A stretch of 64,000 bases of DNA from Cytophagales bacterium (GTDB lineage: Bacteria > Bacteroidota > Bacteroidia > Cytophagales > Spirosomataceae), in contig JANSYO010000014.1 in NCBI GenBank assembly GCA_024742395.1, positions 1 to 64,000 on the forward strand. Reading direction: 5' to 3'. Shown here piece by piece: positions 18,401-27,106 of this stretch. Position 1 is the first letter of the stretch, and every line of letters begins with the position of its first letter. The notes beneath the pieces were generated by a model. That model was not told where the DNA came from. It saw only the letters and a program-made list of their open reading frames with translations, and made no database searches. Position numbers and translations under genes: made by a program.

Positions 18401-18909
18401 TGAGGTGTTTTATAGAAGTTTTGGCTATACACTACAGACCAGTGTCCACTGGCTGATTTAGCTCGAATATAGAATTTATGGAAACCTATAGGAAGGTTTT
18501 CAGCAATTGGAACAATAAGGCTTTGGGAAATATTTTGTGCAGCTGTGATACCTATTGCATTTCCAAGTCCGTAACCTGGATCGCTGTCAATAAAATATTC
18601 CAATTGGCTAATGTTTGAATTCTCTGTTACGAGTGTATTAGTCTTAAAAAAGTTTTGACCATAAGCCATGCTCCACACGCCGTTTGCATTTTTTGCTCTG
18701 ATAAAAAACTTATGGAAACCATTAGTCAAATTATTGGACAAAGGAATAGTTAAGTTTGCGGTTACTGTATTTCCCGAAGTGATAGGGACATTTATTCCAT
18801 TTCCAATTCCTGGGTCGGTATCAAAAAAATACTCTACTTTTTGGATATTCTGAGCGAAAACTAAATTAAACAATCCAACAAAAAATATATTTAGTATTAA
18901 ATTTTTCAT
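15412..18909 (-). CDS. Large exported Ig/beta-propeller protein with C-terminal 3-coathanger-type module
   Basis: The 1165 residues begin with a signal peptide (ending LVFAQ). Three N-terminal repeats of about 80 residues start with VEYFFDTDPGIGNG, LEYFIDSDPGYGLGN and LEYFFNADPGYGLGS. Several Ig-like domains with paired cysteines and SYQWFKDG-type cores follow, to about residue 570. The middle to C-terminal part has propeller-like repeats (SFGGDDFWILSRDHLGNKIW and relatives, each with a GG(S/D)DxWI core). The end (IFLEPGFEITASNSKVFKAE) resembles the 3-coathanger stack module found at the C-termini of exported Bacteroidota proteins. A surface role is inferred. It lies four bases after the beta-helix paralogue. 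Confidence 0.75.
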   Translation of the reverse strand: MKNLILNIFFVGLFNLVFAQNIQKVEYFFDTDPGIGNGINVPITSGNTVTANLTIPLSNNLTNGFHKFFIRAKNANGVWSMAYGQNFFKTNTLVTENSNISQLEYFIDSDPGYGLGNAIGITAAQNISQSLIVPIAENLPIGFHKFYIRAKSASGHWSVVYSQNFYKTPQNSNTLPSITKLEYFFNADPGYGLGSQIPITANTLLDLDSQVFTIDNSLSNGNHQFTLRAQDSEGKWSIIANQTITVCELGASISASPSLSTCGSAVTLTANIQNNSGDPITWTWMKDGRFIGQDNQNSISATESGRYSIQISNGGSGVCNVVTSGFADVHIKKTDSLNIKSDALASFCGTSVNLEIDNQNSALSLDFGFSYQWFKDGNIVSSTEQLNTTEGGNYQLKLNYLGGYASCSVLESNVLTIDNKKPLLRISPVSENPDKIEVCQGSSITLNAICDLTGVLSYQWFKNNELINGQNSPSLTVSNAPGDYQVKLSSGCAGLSSAVYKVSYKVATQPSFNISLTEGSLLSCPGTMAKLMANSCSGNVTWSNGMTGTELTVSQQNISQTFSAHCQTTCFSSSTNEITFSPSAPTLLPPIIEVERLPATPTYKFAKSSKFYRQPQFKYADYQPPVGIVPTANGQIFYTDAFFDFHLLEDDQTSVFLKNESIAATAVDMILLKSDLFLTTGFSAAGIGDLKSQASFGGDDFWILSRDHLGNKIWDKTYGGTAAEKAIKAIQLPNSDIIIAGESSSAANGNKTSQSLGGSDIWIVKTDADGQKISDFSFGGNGTENLGDAITLSNSNILLIGSSNSGINGNKTSAALGQKDIWLVCINAGGVIIWQKAIGTDQNEEGVSAVEKEGFIYLISTDHKIRKLDLNGNIHSEALYDFDDYFESTSHFTDLHGIYLTPDTSILVTSRVYGQSGQNSSKFNHSYDALYIFEIDNNLNIKPETKESFGSTTFDHLGKCFFDQQGDFHLIKRNAVFTCPNSSDPLWYAYYLDNSANYSIHCNRPSDDFYGWFQWVISPNRFEERNYIDQCRGTEFLLRARTTNVDFEGQVNFQWSTGDTTAILKITPENRIPVSLSYKPKNLQNFCGSPVSHIDLFPYENKLLISGLNIDDASLKFAHQEVFSAEKLQVAKKYQSEGGIFLEPGFEITASNSKVFKAEIVGCSN

Positions 18910-18913
18910 AACC

Positions 18914-19912
18914 TTAATTATTTGATTGAATCGTAATACTGCCGGAAAGCCCAGATTGAATAGAACCTGTATTACTTATGAAAAAATTAGTGATGATAGG
19001 AACAGGAGGCTGACCAGATAGTTTATACGGGATATTTCCTCCAAAGATCCCCATGTCAGAGCCGTTTGTGCCCGTAGCCAATGCCGGCGAACCACTTTTT
19101 AGCATGAAGTTTTTGTCGCTAATTGAATTACCCGAAGAGGGGTCTGCCACAATAAAAATGGTTGTTCTATCACTCAGGTTTTCAATATTGTTATTAATTC
19201 CAGATTGAGGGAAAACACTGGTTCCGTTTGGGATTTTTAAACAAAAAGCAATTGAATTTGTGGTGCTTAAATTAGGATTGACTTGTTCAATGAGGCAATT
19301 GTTGAATGTGTTATTTGTACCTGAATTGAGGTTATCAATATAGCAGTGATCAACGACAGCATTTGAAAGCTGAAACATGCCCAATATCGAGGATTGTATG
19401 AGGGTATTTAGGCCACTTCCGGAAACACTATTTGCCATTGAAGATTGGCAGTTGACCAGGCTATTATTATTGCCAAAAATGTTGATGCCACCTGAAAAAG
19501 TACAACCATTGAACGTTAGTCCACTTACAGACGGATCAATAGAAAAACTGAAGCTAAAAACTACACCGTAAACTATAGAATTTGACGAGCCAGAAGCGAA
19601 ATTGAAGCTATTTGTAATTTTTGATTCAAGTTTATTGGCAGAAATTGGGCTAATCGTGTTTGCATTTGACTCTAATTGGTATCCATTCCCAATTAGTACA
19701 ATTCTTTTTGAAATAGTACTTGCAGAATAACTCGTAGATGAGGGCTCTAAGTAGATGGTGTCGCCATCTATGACATCTGCCAAAGCAGTCGAAAGATTAG
19801 CATATACTAAACCTGGAACTAAAGCGATCTCAGGGTTATTGTTTACCCTTCGAATTGTGCCAAATGCCTGAGTACTGATGATCAGAATATTGAACAGAAA
19901 TAGATGTTTCAT
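18914..19912 (-). CDS. Exported beta-helix-like protein, paralogue B
   Basis: The 332 residues start with a signal peptide (MKHLFLFNILIISTQAFG) and continue TIRRVNNNPEIALVPGLVY. The middle is rich in short N/S/G turns and hydrophobic steps (FNGCTFSGGINIFGNNNSL), typical of right-handed parallel beta-helices. The C-terminus (YKLSGQPPVPIITNFF to GSITIQSNN) is shared with the upstream neighbour, so the two are tandem duplicates. The function is unknown; carbohydrate binding or a structural surface role is possible. Confidence 0.7.
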   Translation of the reverse strand: MKHLFLFNILIISTQAFGTIRRVNNNPEIALVPGLVYANLSTALADVIDGDTIYLEPSSTSYSASTISKRIVLIGNGYQLESNANTISPISANKLESKITNSFNFASGSSNSIVYGVVFSFSFSIDPSVSGLTFNGCTFSGGINIFGNNNSLVNCQSSMANSVSGSGLNTLIQSSILGMFQLSNAVVDHCYIDNLNSGTNNTFNNCLIEQVNPNLSTTNSIAFCLKIPNGTSVFPQSGINNNIENLSDRTTIFIVADPSSGNSISDKNFMLKSGSPALATGTNGSDMGIFGGNIPYKLSGQPPVPIITNFFISNTGSIQSGLSGSITIQSNN

Positions 19913-19923
19913 GGCCTCAATAG

Positions 19924-20946
19924 TTAATTGTTAGACTTGATAGTTATACTGCCGGTAAGTCCAGAGGATGTTGAACCCGTGGTGCTCAGAAAGAAATTGG
20001 TAATAACAGGAACAGGTGGTTGACCAGAAAGACGGTAAGGTTGAGTGCCACCAAAAGGGCCAATGTCCTGGCCAGAAGTTCCGGCTGCGATAGCAATTGA
20101 TCCGGTCTTGAGTCGAAAATCTTTGTCTATAGACGCATCAAACGGATTTCTGTTTCCATTGAAACCCAAAATAAAAATGTCATCCACTGAAGCATTTTCA
20201 ATATTATTATTTCCCGGGGTCCCGAAAGGAGCATTTATTTTAATAGAATTAGAAAAGGTATTATTGGTTCCAACATTATAATTATTAGTACCTACGATGC
20301 AATTGGTGAAGACGCCATTTACTATCCCAGCTACCCCACCTAGTATGCATTGGTCTACTATGGGGTTTTGCTGTCCGTTAAAAATATCTGTGAAAATATT
20401 ATTTCTAAATATATTGCCATTCCCATTTCCGCCAATATCGCTGTGGCCGCCACCTTCTAACGAAAAATAGCATTGCTCTATAAGATTATTAGAACTGTTT
20501 AATACTAAACAATGGGCATTCGAGCCTGAAAGTACACATCTTTTAAGTTGAATATTATTGGCCGTGACTGTGACATTTATATTCTTAAAATTTATTCCAA
20601 TAAAAATGCTGTTTTCGGCACCGGGTACAATACTAAAATTGCCTTGCAGGATAGATTCGTTTAACGAGAAAGAAAGTGGACTAATGAGTCCATTATTGCT
20701 GCCTTTTTGATATCCATCACCTATTACTGTAAGTTTTTTATCAAAACTGGGAACGGTAGAATAAAAGTTAACAGACGGTTCTATATAGATGGTATCTCCA
20801 CTTAATGACTCATTAAATGCATTAGGGAAATTGTCGTAAACCAAGCCTGCCACTAATACCACCCCAGGGTTATTATTTACTCTGCGAATCGTAGCGTTTG
20901 CTAGAAATACACAAAATAGCAATGTGATTGTCAATAAATGTTTCAT
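19924..20946 (-). CDS. Exported beta-helix-like protein, paralogue A
   Basis: The 340 residues open with a signal peptide and TIRRVNNNPGVVLVAGLVY and end YRLSGQPPVPVITNFF to GSITIKSNN, matching the next gene at both ends. The middle has diverged and carries the SN-, GN- and NN-rich rungs of a parallel beta-helix (NSSNNLIEQCYFSLEGGGHS). Divergence in the centre with conserved ends suggests the helix presents the variable surface. The gene is eleven bases upstream of paralogue B. Confidence 0.7.
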   Translation of the reverse strand: MKHLLTITLLFCVFLANATIRRVNNNPGVVLVAGLVYDNFPNAFNESLSGDTIYIEPSVNFYSTVPSFDKKLTVIGDGYQKGSNNGLISPLSFSLNESILQGNFSIVPGAENSIFIGINFKNINVTVTANNIQLKRCVLSGSNAHCLVLNSSNNLIEQCYFSLEGGGHSDIGGNGNGNIFRNNIFTDIFNGQQNPIVDQCILGGVAGIVNGVFTNCIVGTNNYNVGTNNTFSNSIKINAPFGTPGNNNIENASVDDIFILGFNGNRNPFDASIDKDFRLKTGSIAIAAGTSGQDIGPFGGTQPYRLSGQPPVPVITNFFLSTTGSTSSGLTGSITIKSNN

Positions 20947-20952
20947 AATGTT

Positions 20953-21312
20953 TTAGTTTAATGCGTTTTCCAGATAGATTCTTTTTCTTCGTGATATAGG
21001 GCAGTAAAGCTCATTTTGCATAGCCGCAATGTCTTTATCAAAGTCTTTCAAATAGTCTATATTGATGATATGCGAGCGGTGCACTCTTACCATATTTCCT
21101 ACGCTCTGAAGTCTTTCCTGAAGCTTTTGGATATTGGTACTTACTATGATTTTCCTTCCATCACGTAGGTATATATACGAATAGCTGATTTCTGCAGAAA
21201 TCATCACTATTTCTGAAGGTTTGATATAGGTGCGGCTACCTACATGTACCTGAGTTATTTCAGAATTTAATAAGGCAGGGTTTGCTGCTGGTATTTGCTT
21301 TCTTTGTTGCAT
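20953..21312 (-). CDS. Stand-alone LytTR DNA-binding protein
   Basis: The 119 residues are essentially one LytTR domain (VHVGSRTYIKPSEIVMISAE, YIYLRDGRKIIVSTNIQKL, MVRVHRSHIINIDYLKDF). No receiver or membrane segment precedes it. LytTR domains bind DNA direct repeats in promoters. Its location inside an exported-protein operon suggests local autoregulation of that operon. It is three bases after the YadA-like gene. Confidence 0.88.
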   Translation of the reverse strand: MQQRKQIPAANPALLNSEITQVHVGSRTYIKPSEIVMISAEISYSYIYLRDGRKIIVSTNIQKLQERLQSVGNMVRVHRSHIINIDYLKDFDKDIAAMQNELYCPISRRKRIYLENALN

Positions 21313-21315
21313 GAC

Positions 21316-23220
21316 TTATTTCTTTTGATTAGAAAATATCACTCCTCGTAAAGCCAGATTGCTGCCTTTCCATGTGGCATCTGCATCCAGAGTGAGGTAG
21401 TAGTAAAAGTTTTCATTGTCTATCACAGTTGCATTTGACAGTGCCACTGTTTTTTCCTGAATGGTGCTTAGGATTGAGTTGGTTGTAATACTGGCTAATA
21501 CAGCTGCAGGGCCCGCCCCTTGTTTCGGAATAACAAAGAACTTTAGGGTAAGGCCACCAGCAATGTTTTGTTTATAGTGAAGTGTTAAAGCCTGACAGTT
21601 AAATCCTTGTGGGAGTTCTACCGGTGCATAAAAGTATGCCTCGGTAGACTTGGTATCAGTGCTAAATGAAATGAGACATTTAGGTACATCTCTAAGTACA
21701 TTATTGGCATACAATGGATTGCTTATGATGGGCTGAAAACCCATGGCTGATACATTATAAACTTGTGCTGATGCTGAAGATGAACTGCATTCTATCAGAT
21801 TGCCGTTTGCATCAGTGCATACCTGTCTTTCGCCACTTCCATTTAAATTATTTGCCCGTAGTGAGGCACCTGAGATATTGGAAGTGGAGCTGATTCCACC
21901 ACCAACTCTAAGTCTATAGGTACTAGAAACACCGGGCAGTATGCCCAAATTCATGACACCATTTTTTTGTATTACCAAGGCATTGGAACGGATAGCGTTT
22001 GACTGCCCATTTCCTATGATAAAGAGCGGATCTGTACTTGAGAAAGTGTTTGAGGTACCGTCAGGGATAGTATTAAACATGCCTATAACCGAAGTGCCAA
22101 AACCCTGAAGCTCTAATCCCCAGCCCATGCCATACATATACTGGCCGGCTCCCGAGTTATTTGATTCTCCTACTAAAACGGTATTACTGTTACCATCTGA
22201 AATGTTATTGTTGAATCCACCTCTTGCAGAGTTAAAACCTACCACCTGCCAGTTTCCACTATTTGAGGGTACATTTTGCCAACTGGCATTTCCAAGAGCG
22301 TCAGAAGTAAGAATTTTACCGACACCAGCTCCTTTTGTTAGCTGTAAAGTATCCGTAATTAAGGCAGTTCCTTCTACCTGAAGTGTACGGTTTATGGAGT
22401 TAATCAGACCGATTTCTCTATTGATACCCACTCTGTCACTGAAAAAATCTCCTCCAATAAGGGGGTTGGTTATATCAGCATGTTCAATGTACAGTTTGTC
22501 GTTTCCAGTTTCACTTCTTCCGGCAAAAGACCCTATAAGTACATTTCCATTGCTTCCTTCAATACTTCCCAAATTATAGCCAGCTTCAAAACCCAAAATT
22601 GTGTTATTACTGCCTGCGATCTTTCTGAAGGAACCGTGTCCAATCACCGTATTTCTATCACCATCGGCTTTTACTAAGCCTATTTCGTTGCCTATATAAA
22701 TACTATGTGTTGTTTCGTTTGTTTCGCCATTTTGATTGTTTTGCAGACCGGTAAGTGTTTTATGTCCAATTGAGATTACATTTCTTGGAAGAGCATTCTG
22801 CATGTTTAATTGGCCAATAGAAATATTATGACCAGCATCATAGAAGGTCACATTACCCATGGCTTTAGTGCCAATAGCGATATTGGCCCCATCTATTGCC
22901 GGGTTATGTCTGGCTAGTGCACCGTATCCAATAGCAATCTGACTAGAAAAGTCCGGGTCCAGAATAACTTGTGGGGTGTAATTGTAAGACTTTAGGGCAT
23001 TGATACCTATTGCTATATGTCTATGTGAATTAATATTACTGAGTAAAGCATTTTTTCCGAGGGCAATATTGCTGGTATCTGAAGTTCTTTCCGGTAAGCC
23101 GCCTCTAATACCATTGGGCAAAATTTCAATAGAGGCAGAGTCCTTTTGTATGATGCTGATTTGAGCAAACGAGACAAATGAGGTAAGGAAGAATATAATA
23201 GAACCGATTAGTGCTTTCAT
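21316..23220 (-). CDS. Exported YadA-head-like / tail-fibre-like surface protein
   Basis: The 634 residues start with a signal peptide (ending FVSFAQ). Residues of about 45-230 carry many short repeats of the type (I/V)AIG.NAL, NIAIGTKAMG and ISIGQLNM, the hallmark of the left-handed beta-roll of trimeric autotransporter heads. Then comes a tail-fibre-like linker (GVGKILTSDALGNASWQ) and a C-terminal beta domain of about 150 residues with one CTDANGNLIEC loop. No YadA membrane anchor is visible, so the mode of surface attachment is unknown. Confidence 0.75.
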   Translation of the reverse strand: MKALIGSIIFFLTSFVSFAQISIIQKDSASIEILPNGIRGGLPERTSDTSNIALGKNALLSNINSHRHIAIGINALKSYNYTPQVILDPDFSSQIAIGYGALARHNPAIDGANIAIGTKAMGNVTFYDAGHNISIGQLNMQNALPRNVISIGHKTLTGLQNNQNGETNETTHSIYIGNEIGLVKADGDRNTVIGHGSFRKIAGSNNTILGFEAGYNLGSIEGSNGNVLIGSFAGRSETGNDKLYIEHADITNPLIGGDFFSDRVGINREIGLINSINRTLQVEGTALITDTLQLTKGAGVGKILTSDALGNASWQNVPSNSGNWQVVGFNSARGGFNNNISDGNSNTVLVGESNNSGAGQYMYGMGWGLELQGFGTSVIGMFNTIPDGTSNTFSSTDPLFIIGNGQSNAIRSNALVIQKNGVMNLGILPGVSSTYRLRVGGGISSTSNISGASLRANNLNGSGERQVCTDANGNLIECSSSSASAQVYNVSAMGFQPIISNPLYANNVLRDVPKCLISFSTDTKSTEAYFYAPVELPQGFNCQALTLHYKQNIAGGLTLKFFVIPKQGAGPAAVLASITTNSILSTIQEKTVALSNATVIDNENFYYYLTLDADATWKGSNLALRGVIFSNQKK

Positions 23221-23224
23221 TTAA

Positions 23225-23425
23225 CTAGATGTTTTTAATTATTCCCTGGGTAATAGCTTTTTTGACCAATCCCAATTCGGATTTTACCTTAAACTTTGTG
23301 CTCATCTCTGAGAGTGACTCTTCTATGATTTTTGGCTTTAGTTTGAGTTTTTCTGCTATATCCCGAACACTGTATTCATTAGATAAGAGAAGTAAAATTT
23401 CATATTCCCTTTCATTGAGTTTCAT
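23225..23425 (-). CDS. Small LuxR/GerE-type helix-turn-helix protein
   Basis: I chose ATG 23425 (66 residues) over a TTG eight codons upstream. The sequence ER-EYEILLLLSNEYSVRDIAEKL followed by K.I.ESLSEMSTKFKVKS is a GerE helix-turn-helix without receiver or sensor domain. It is the first gene of the minus-strand exported-protein cluster and lies opposite the histidine-kinase gene. It resembles the output domain of the NarL-type regulator encoded at 27107-27772, so both could act at similar sites. Confidence 0.75.
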   Translation of the reverse strand: MKLNEREYEILLLLSNEYSVRDIAEKLKLKPKIIEESLSEMSTKFKVKSELGLVKKAITQGIIKNI

Positions 23426-23503
23426 TTGCTTGCTTTCATTTCTATACAAATTTGCTCATTAGCCCAGGCATAACTTCTAAGGGTTTATAATGGAATTTCC
23501 TCT

Positions 23504-23540
23504 GGTGAAACCATGAAATGTATCTCATGGAAAACCATGA
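23504..23540. promoter_or_regulatory. Palindromic operator candidate between the exported cluster and the kinase genes
   Basis: TCATGG-AAAA-CCATGA (23525-23540) is a perfect palindrome. A neighbouring half, CTGGTG then ACCATGA (23502-23516), resembles CTGGTG...ACCATGA at 15393-15409. The position between divergent genes is right for a shared operator. No experimental support can be seen. Confidence 0.45.
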
Positions 23541-23604
23541 TTTTTCTTTTGGCTATTGGAATAACCTTGGTTTTGGCAGAACTTCCGTTTGCTAATCTAT
23601 CAGA

Positions 23605-25374
23605 ATGCATAAGGTCACAATAACAGCACTTTTCTTCGCCCTCTGTTTTTCTCTGCATGCACAGCTGAAAAAGGAGCTCGATTTTGAGGAAACTTTGGCG
23701 ACTATTGAGACCTTAACGTATGATGTGAACAGTTTTGATTCTGCCTATGAACTGGCCGATGAAATGATCAGTAAGGCCAAAACGGATGAAGAAAAAGGAA
23801 TGGCCAATTTTGCTAAAGCAGAGGTAATTGTAAAAAATGGCTGGGGTTATTATTTGGGAGAATATGGAGTGCCTTACCTTGAAGAAGCCATTAACTATTT
23901 AGCTAAATCTCAAAACAGGGAGTTATTATCTCAGGCTTTCAATACACTCTCTGTAAGTTTCATTACCAAGTATAACCCAAATAATGAACTCACTTCAACC
24001 AGGGAGCTTGAATATTTGAGAATGGCTCTAAGAATTAAAAATGATTCTGCTTACCAGCTGCCCTTACCGTTTATTGTCAAGCTTAAGGATCGTAATGCCA
24101 ATGAAGATGATGTTAAGTCTACTATAAAAAGTGTTTCTGAAGATTTGAATCTGGCTATACGATCAAACGACCTGGCCCGACAGATGTATCGGACTGAGAA
24201 ATTGGGTTATCTGTACTGGCAATTAGACGGGGGTTTACAGCGTAGTGAGAGCTATCTCCTAAAGGCGGCAGAAATGGCCTCGGTAAAAAATGATCAAATT
24301 TTCTTAAGCATTTGCCTGAGCCAGCTTACCGTTTATGCCAATAGAGCCAAAGATTTCCAAAAGGCTTTGGAGTATGGATTGAAAGGTTTAAAGCATTCAG
24401 AAGAGCATTCATTGAGATTTAGAGAAAGTATTTTTAGAGATCAATTATACCTTACATATAAGGCCTTAAACAGACCAGAAGAGGCTATTTTTCATAAGGC
24501 AATTGCGATAGAATTAGAAGAACAGATACAATCAGAGACGCACCCCAAGAGACAGAAAATGGTAGTAGACCGTATAAAAGCCTTAGAGTATCAGAATGAA
24601 CTGGAAAATTCATTGAAAGAGAAAACCAATCGGCTGAATTATATCTATTCGGGCATAGCGGTGCTGCTCTTGGTAATACTGGGTGTACTGTATTCAAATT
24701 ATCAATTAAGAAAGAAGAATAAGTTGATAAGTGAAGCTTCGCTAACGGGTCAGTCCATTGAAAGAAAGAGATTAGCGGCAGACTTACACGATAATTTAGG
24801 CTCTACTATTTCATCAATTCAATGGAGTTTAGACGCCATAAACCTCTCAGCCATGAGTTCCTCTCAGCAATCTGTCTTTAAGAATTTACGGGAGCAGTTG
24901 CAAAAAGCGTATGGCGATATCCGCTTGCTTTCACACAATCTTCTCCCTCTCGTTTTAGAAGAAAGCGGTCTTGAGGGAGCTTTACGTCAGTTACTTCATA
25001 AAATGAATAAAAACCCTAAAGTACATTTTCATTTAGAAGTGGATAAGGAGCTGGGTCGCTTAGAAAAGAAGCTGGAGTTTGAGCTCTATTGTATCTGTAT
25101 GGAGCTTTACAACAATATAATGAACCATTCAAATGCCTCGGAGGCTACAACTATTCTCAAAAGACTGAATAATCAATTAATACTGGAAGTATCTGACAAT
25201 GGTAAAGGGTTTAAAAATGACGAGAAGGAAGGCATGGGATTAAAGAATATCCGGGAAAGAGTAAAGGCCGTTAAAGGTCAAATCAATATTTCATCATCAG
25301 AGGGCGGTGGTGTTCTTACCCGCATAGAGCTAAACTTAACAAGGCAAAATCATGATAAAGGCTCCGTTATTTAG
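23605..25374 (+). CDS. TPR-containing sensor histidine kinase (HisKA_3 type)
   Basis: The 589 residues comprise a signal peptide, a helical TPR-like sensor region (about 25-335), one membrane helix (LNYIYSGIAVLLLVILGVLY), then HisKA_3 with the phosphoacceptor H395 in AADLHDNLGS. The ATPase shows an N-box (ELYNNIMNHSNAS, about 500), G1 (DNGKGF, D531) and G2 (GMGLKNI, about 543). All catalytic elements are intact. It probably phosphorylates the NarL-type regulator encoded convergently at 27107-27772. Its end overlaps the next gene by 23 bases. Confidence 0.92.
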   Translation: MHKVTITALFFALCFSLHAQLKKELDFEETLATIETLTYDVNSFDSAYELADEMISKAKTDEEKGMANFAKAEVIVKNGWGYYLGEYGVPYLEEAINYLAKSQNRELLSQAFNTLSVSFITKYNPNNELTSTRELEYLRMALRIKNDSAYQLPLPFIVKLKDRNANEDDVKSTIKSVSEDLNLAIRSNDLARQMYRTEKLGYLYWQLDGGLQRSESYLLKAAEMASVKNDQIFLSICLSQLTVYANRAKDFQKALEYGLKGLKHSEEHSLRFRESIFRDQLYLTYKALNRPEEAIFHKAIAIELEEQIQSETHPKRQKMVVDRIKALEYQNELENSLKEKTNRLNYIYSGIAVLLLVILGVLYSNYQLRKKNKLISEASLTGQSIERKRLAADLHDNLGSTISSIQWSLDAINLSAMSSSQQSVFKNLREQLQKAYGDIRLLSHNLLPLVLEESGLEGALRQLLHKMNKNPKVHFHLEVDKELGRLEKKLEFELYCICMELYNNIMNHSNASEATTILKRLNNQLILEVSDNGKGFKNDEKEGMGLKNIRERVKAVKGQINISSSEGGGVLTRIELNLTRQNHDKGSVI

Positions 25375-27106
25375 AATCATTGCCTTTTTACTTATACCTA
25401 TTAGTTCTGGGTATTCTGCTACTGCTCAGCAAGCAGACAGTACTGAGATTAATAAACTAATAGACAAGGCCACTGAATTATTAAACAATAATGAACTGGA
25501 TAATGCTCTAAGGGAAATTACTAAAGCTGAAAAGGCGGCAAAAACTATTCAATGGAAACAGGGCTTGTTAAAGATTTATGCCCGAAAAAGCACCATTCAA
25601 AATGTGTATAATCGACATTACGAAGCGATAGCCACTGGTTTAAAAGGTTATGAATTGTCCAGAGAACTGGCAGATAAGTATTACGAAGTACTCTTCAATA
25701 GATCGCTGGCCAATAATTACGACATGCTTGATAATTATAAAGAGGCGATTCCTTATTATCAAAAATGTCTGGCTGTTTCCGTCAATGTTCCATCTGCAGC
25801 AGTACTGAGAGGTCATTGTTTTGTAGAGATAGGTGATGCCTACAGGCTCTATCTTAAAAAGCCCGCCAAAGCAAGAGAATTAATTCAAGAAGGCATCAAT
25901 ATTTACCGGGAAAAATCGCCGGAGGCTTTGGGATATGCATATGATTATTTGGGTGAAGCCCTTACTGATCTTAAACTATACACTTTAGCCAATGAAACTT
26001 TCTTAAAATCAAGAAAGATTTATGAGCAGAACAAAGAGTTCTACCTTATTCCGGAGTTGCTATTTCATCATGCCAATTTATTTCTTGTACAACGGAAATA
26101 TAAAGAAGCCATTACTTTGGCAAAAGAGGGAGTGGCTTACAGCCAAAAAATGAATACTATTTATGGTGAAAGTGAAGCTCATAAGGTATTGTATTTGGCC
26201 TACAAAAGGTCTGGTTCGCCGGCAAAAGCATTGGAACATTTTGAATTTTACACGGCTCTGAGAGATTCATTGACTAAGGCGAATGTCGATAATCGTTTTG
26301 CACAAGTAGAAACCGAAGTGCAGCTTCAGAAACAAGAGAGCAGAATAAAGGAACTCCAACTTCAGCAACAAAACAATCTTTTAAAATCTCAAAAATACTT
26401 ACTGTACTTTTTGCTATTTACACTGCTTTTATCGGGTTTGTTTGCCTATTATTTTATACGCCAAAGTAGAAAGCTTAAGCTCAAAAACAGTAAAATTTCT
26501 GAGGCCCTCTTAATTGGTGAAACCACCGAAAGGCAAAGGATAGCACTGCAGGTAAGAGATTCTATCGGTTCTGGCTTATCCTCAGCTATTTGGGGGATAG
26601 ACCTGCTGGTCAATGATAAAATGACTGTTAAAGAAAAAGAGCTGATCGCCAAATTGAAAAAAGAGTTAGAAAAAACGTACAAGTCTGTCACTCTTCTTTC
26701 TCAGAATCTAAGACCCGAAGAACTTGAAAATAAAGGCTTGGTACCGGCTTTAAAAGCACTCGTCAGAAAAACCAATCTTTCTTCCGGGTCTAATTTTACA
26801 ATGTCTATTCACAAAGAATTTTTAGGTACCGAACCCAAAATTGAGTTTGAAGTCTATTATATCTTTCTTGAGTTGATCTTGTTGAGCAATAAAATTATAC
26901 CGGGCAAAGAGGTAGAATTTGGGATTGAAAGAATGGGTAAATATCTCAAGCTATATTATAAGGCAGAAGATGAAGGCAAAATTTTACTTTCCGATGACGA
27001 TCATTTAAAGAAGGTCTTTTTCAGGATAGAAACCTTGGATGGTAAAATAAACAGGCTAAAGTCTGAAAATAATAACACCGTTTTAATAGTTCAAATCAAG
27101 GTTTGA
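25352..27106 (+). CDS. Degenerate histidine-kinase paralogue (pseudokinase)
   Basis: The 584 residues have the same layout as the preceding kinase: signal peptide, TPR-like region, a membrane helix (YLLYFLLFTLLLSGLFAYYF) and a HisKA_3-like helix. Where the active kinase reads DLHDN, this protein reads QVRDS, so R402 replaces the phosphoacceptor histidine. The N-box asparagines and both glycine boxes are also missing (FLELILLSNK, then AEDEGKILLS). It should be unable to bind ATP or autophosphorylate. I infer a regulatory partner or co-sensor. The frame is intact over its full length, arguing against simple decay. Confidence 0.85.
   Translation: MIKAPLFRIIAFLLIPISSGYSATAQQADSTEINKLIDKATELLNNNELDNALREITKAEKAAKTIQWKQGLLKIYARKSTIQNVYNRHYEAIATGLKGYELSRELADKYYEVLFNRSLANNYDMLDNYKEAIPYYQKCLAVSVNVPSAAVLRGHCFVEIGDAYRLYLKKPAKARELIQEGINIYREKSPEALGYAYDYLGEALTDLKLYTLANETFLKSRKIYEQNKEFYLIPELLFHHANLFLVQRKYKEAITLAKEGVAYSQKMNTIYGESEAHKVLYLAYKRSGSPAKALEHFEFYTALRDSLTKANVDNRFAQVETEVQLQKQESRIKELQLQQQNNLLKSQKYLLYFLLFTLLLSGLFAYYFIRQSRKLKLKNSKISEALLIGETTERQRIALQVRDSIGSGLSSAIWGIDLLVNDKMTVKEKELIAKLKKELEKTYKSVTLLSQNLRPEELENKGLVPALKALVRKTNLSSGSNFTMSIHKEFLGTEPKIEFEVYYIFLELILLSNKIIPGKEVEFGIERMGKYLKLYYKAEDEGKILLSDDDHLKKVFFRIETLDGKINRLKSENNNTVLIVQIKV

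Noticed and set aside
25352-27106. The second kinase gene as a pseudogene
   Set aside because: It is open over 584 codons, keeps signal peptide, TPR-like and membrane parts, and overlaps the first gene; only the catalytic residues are changed.
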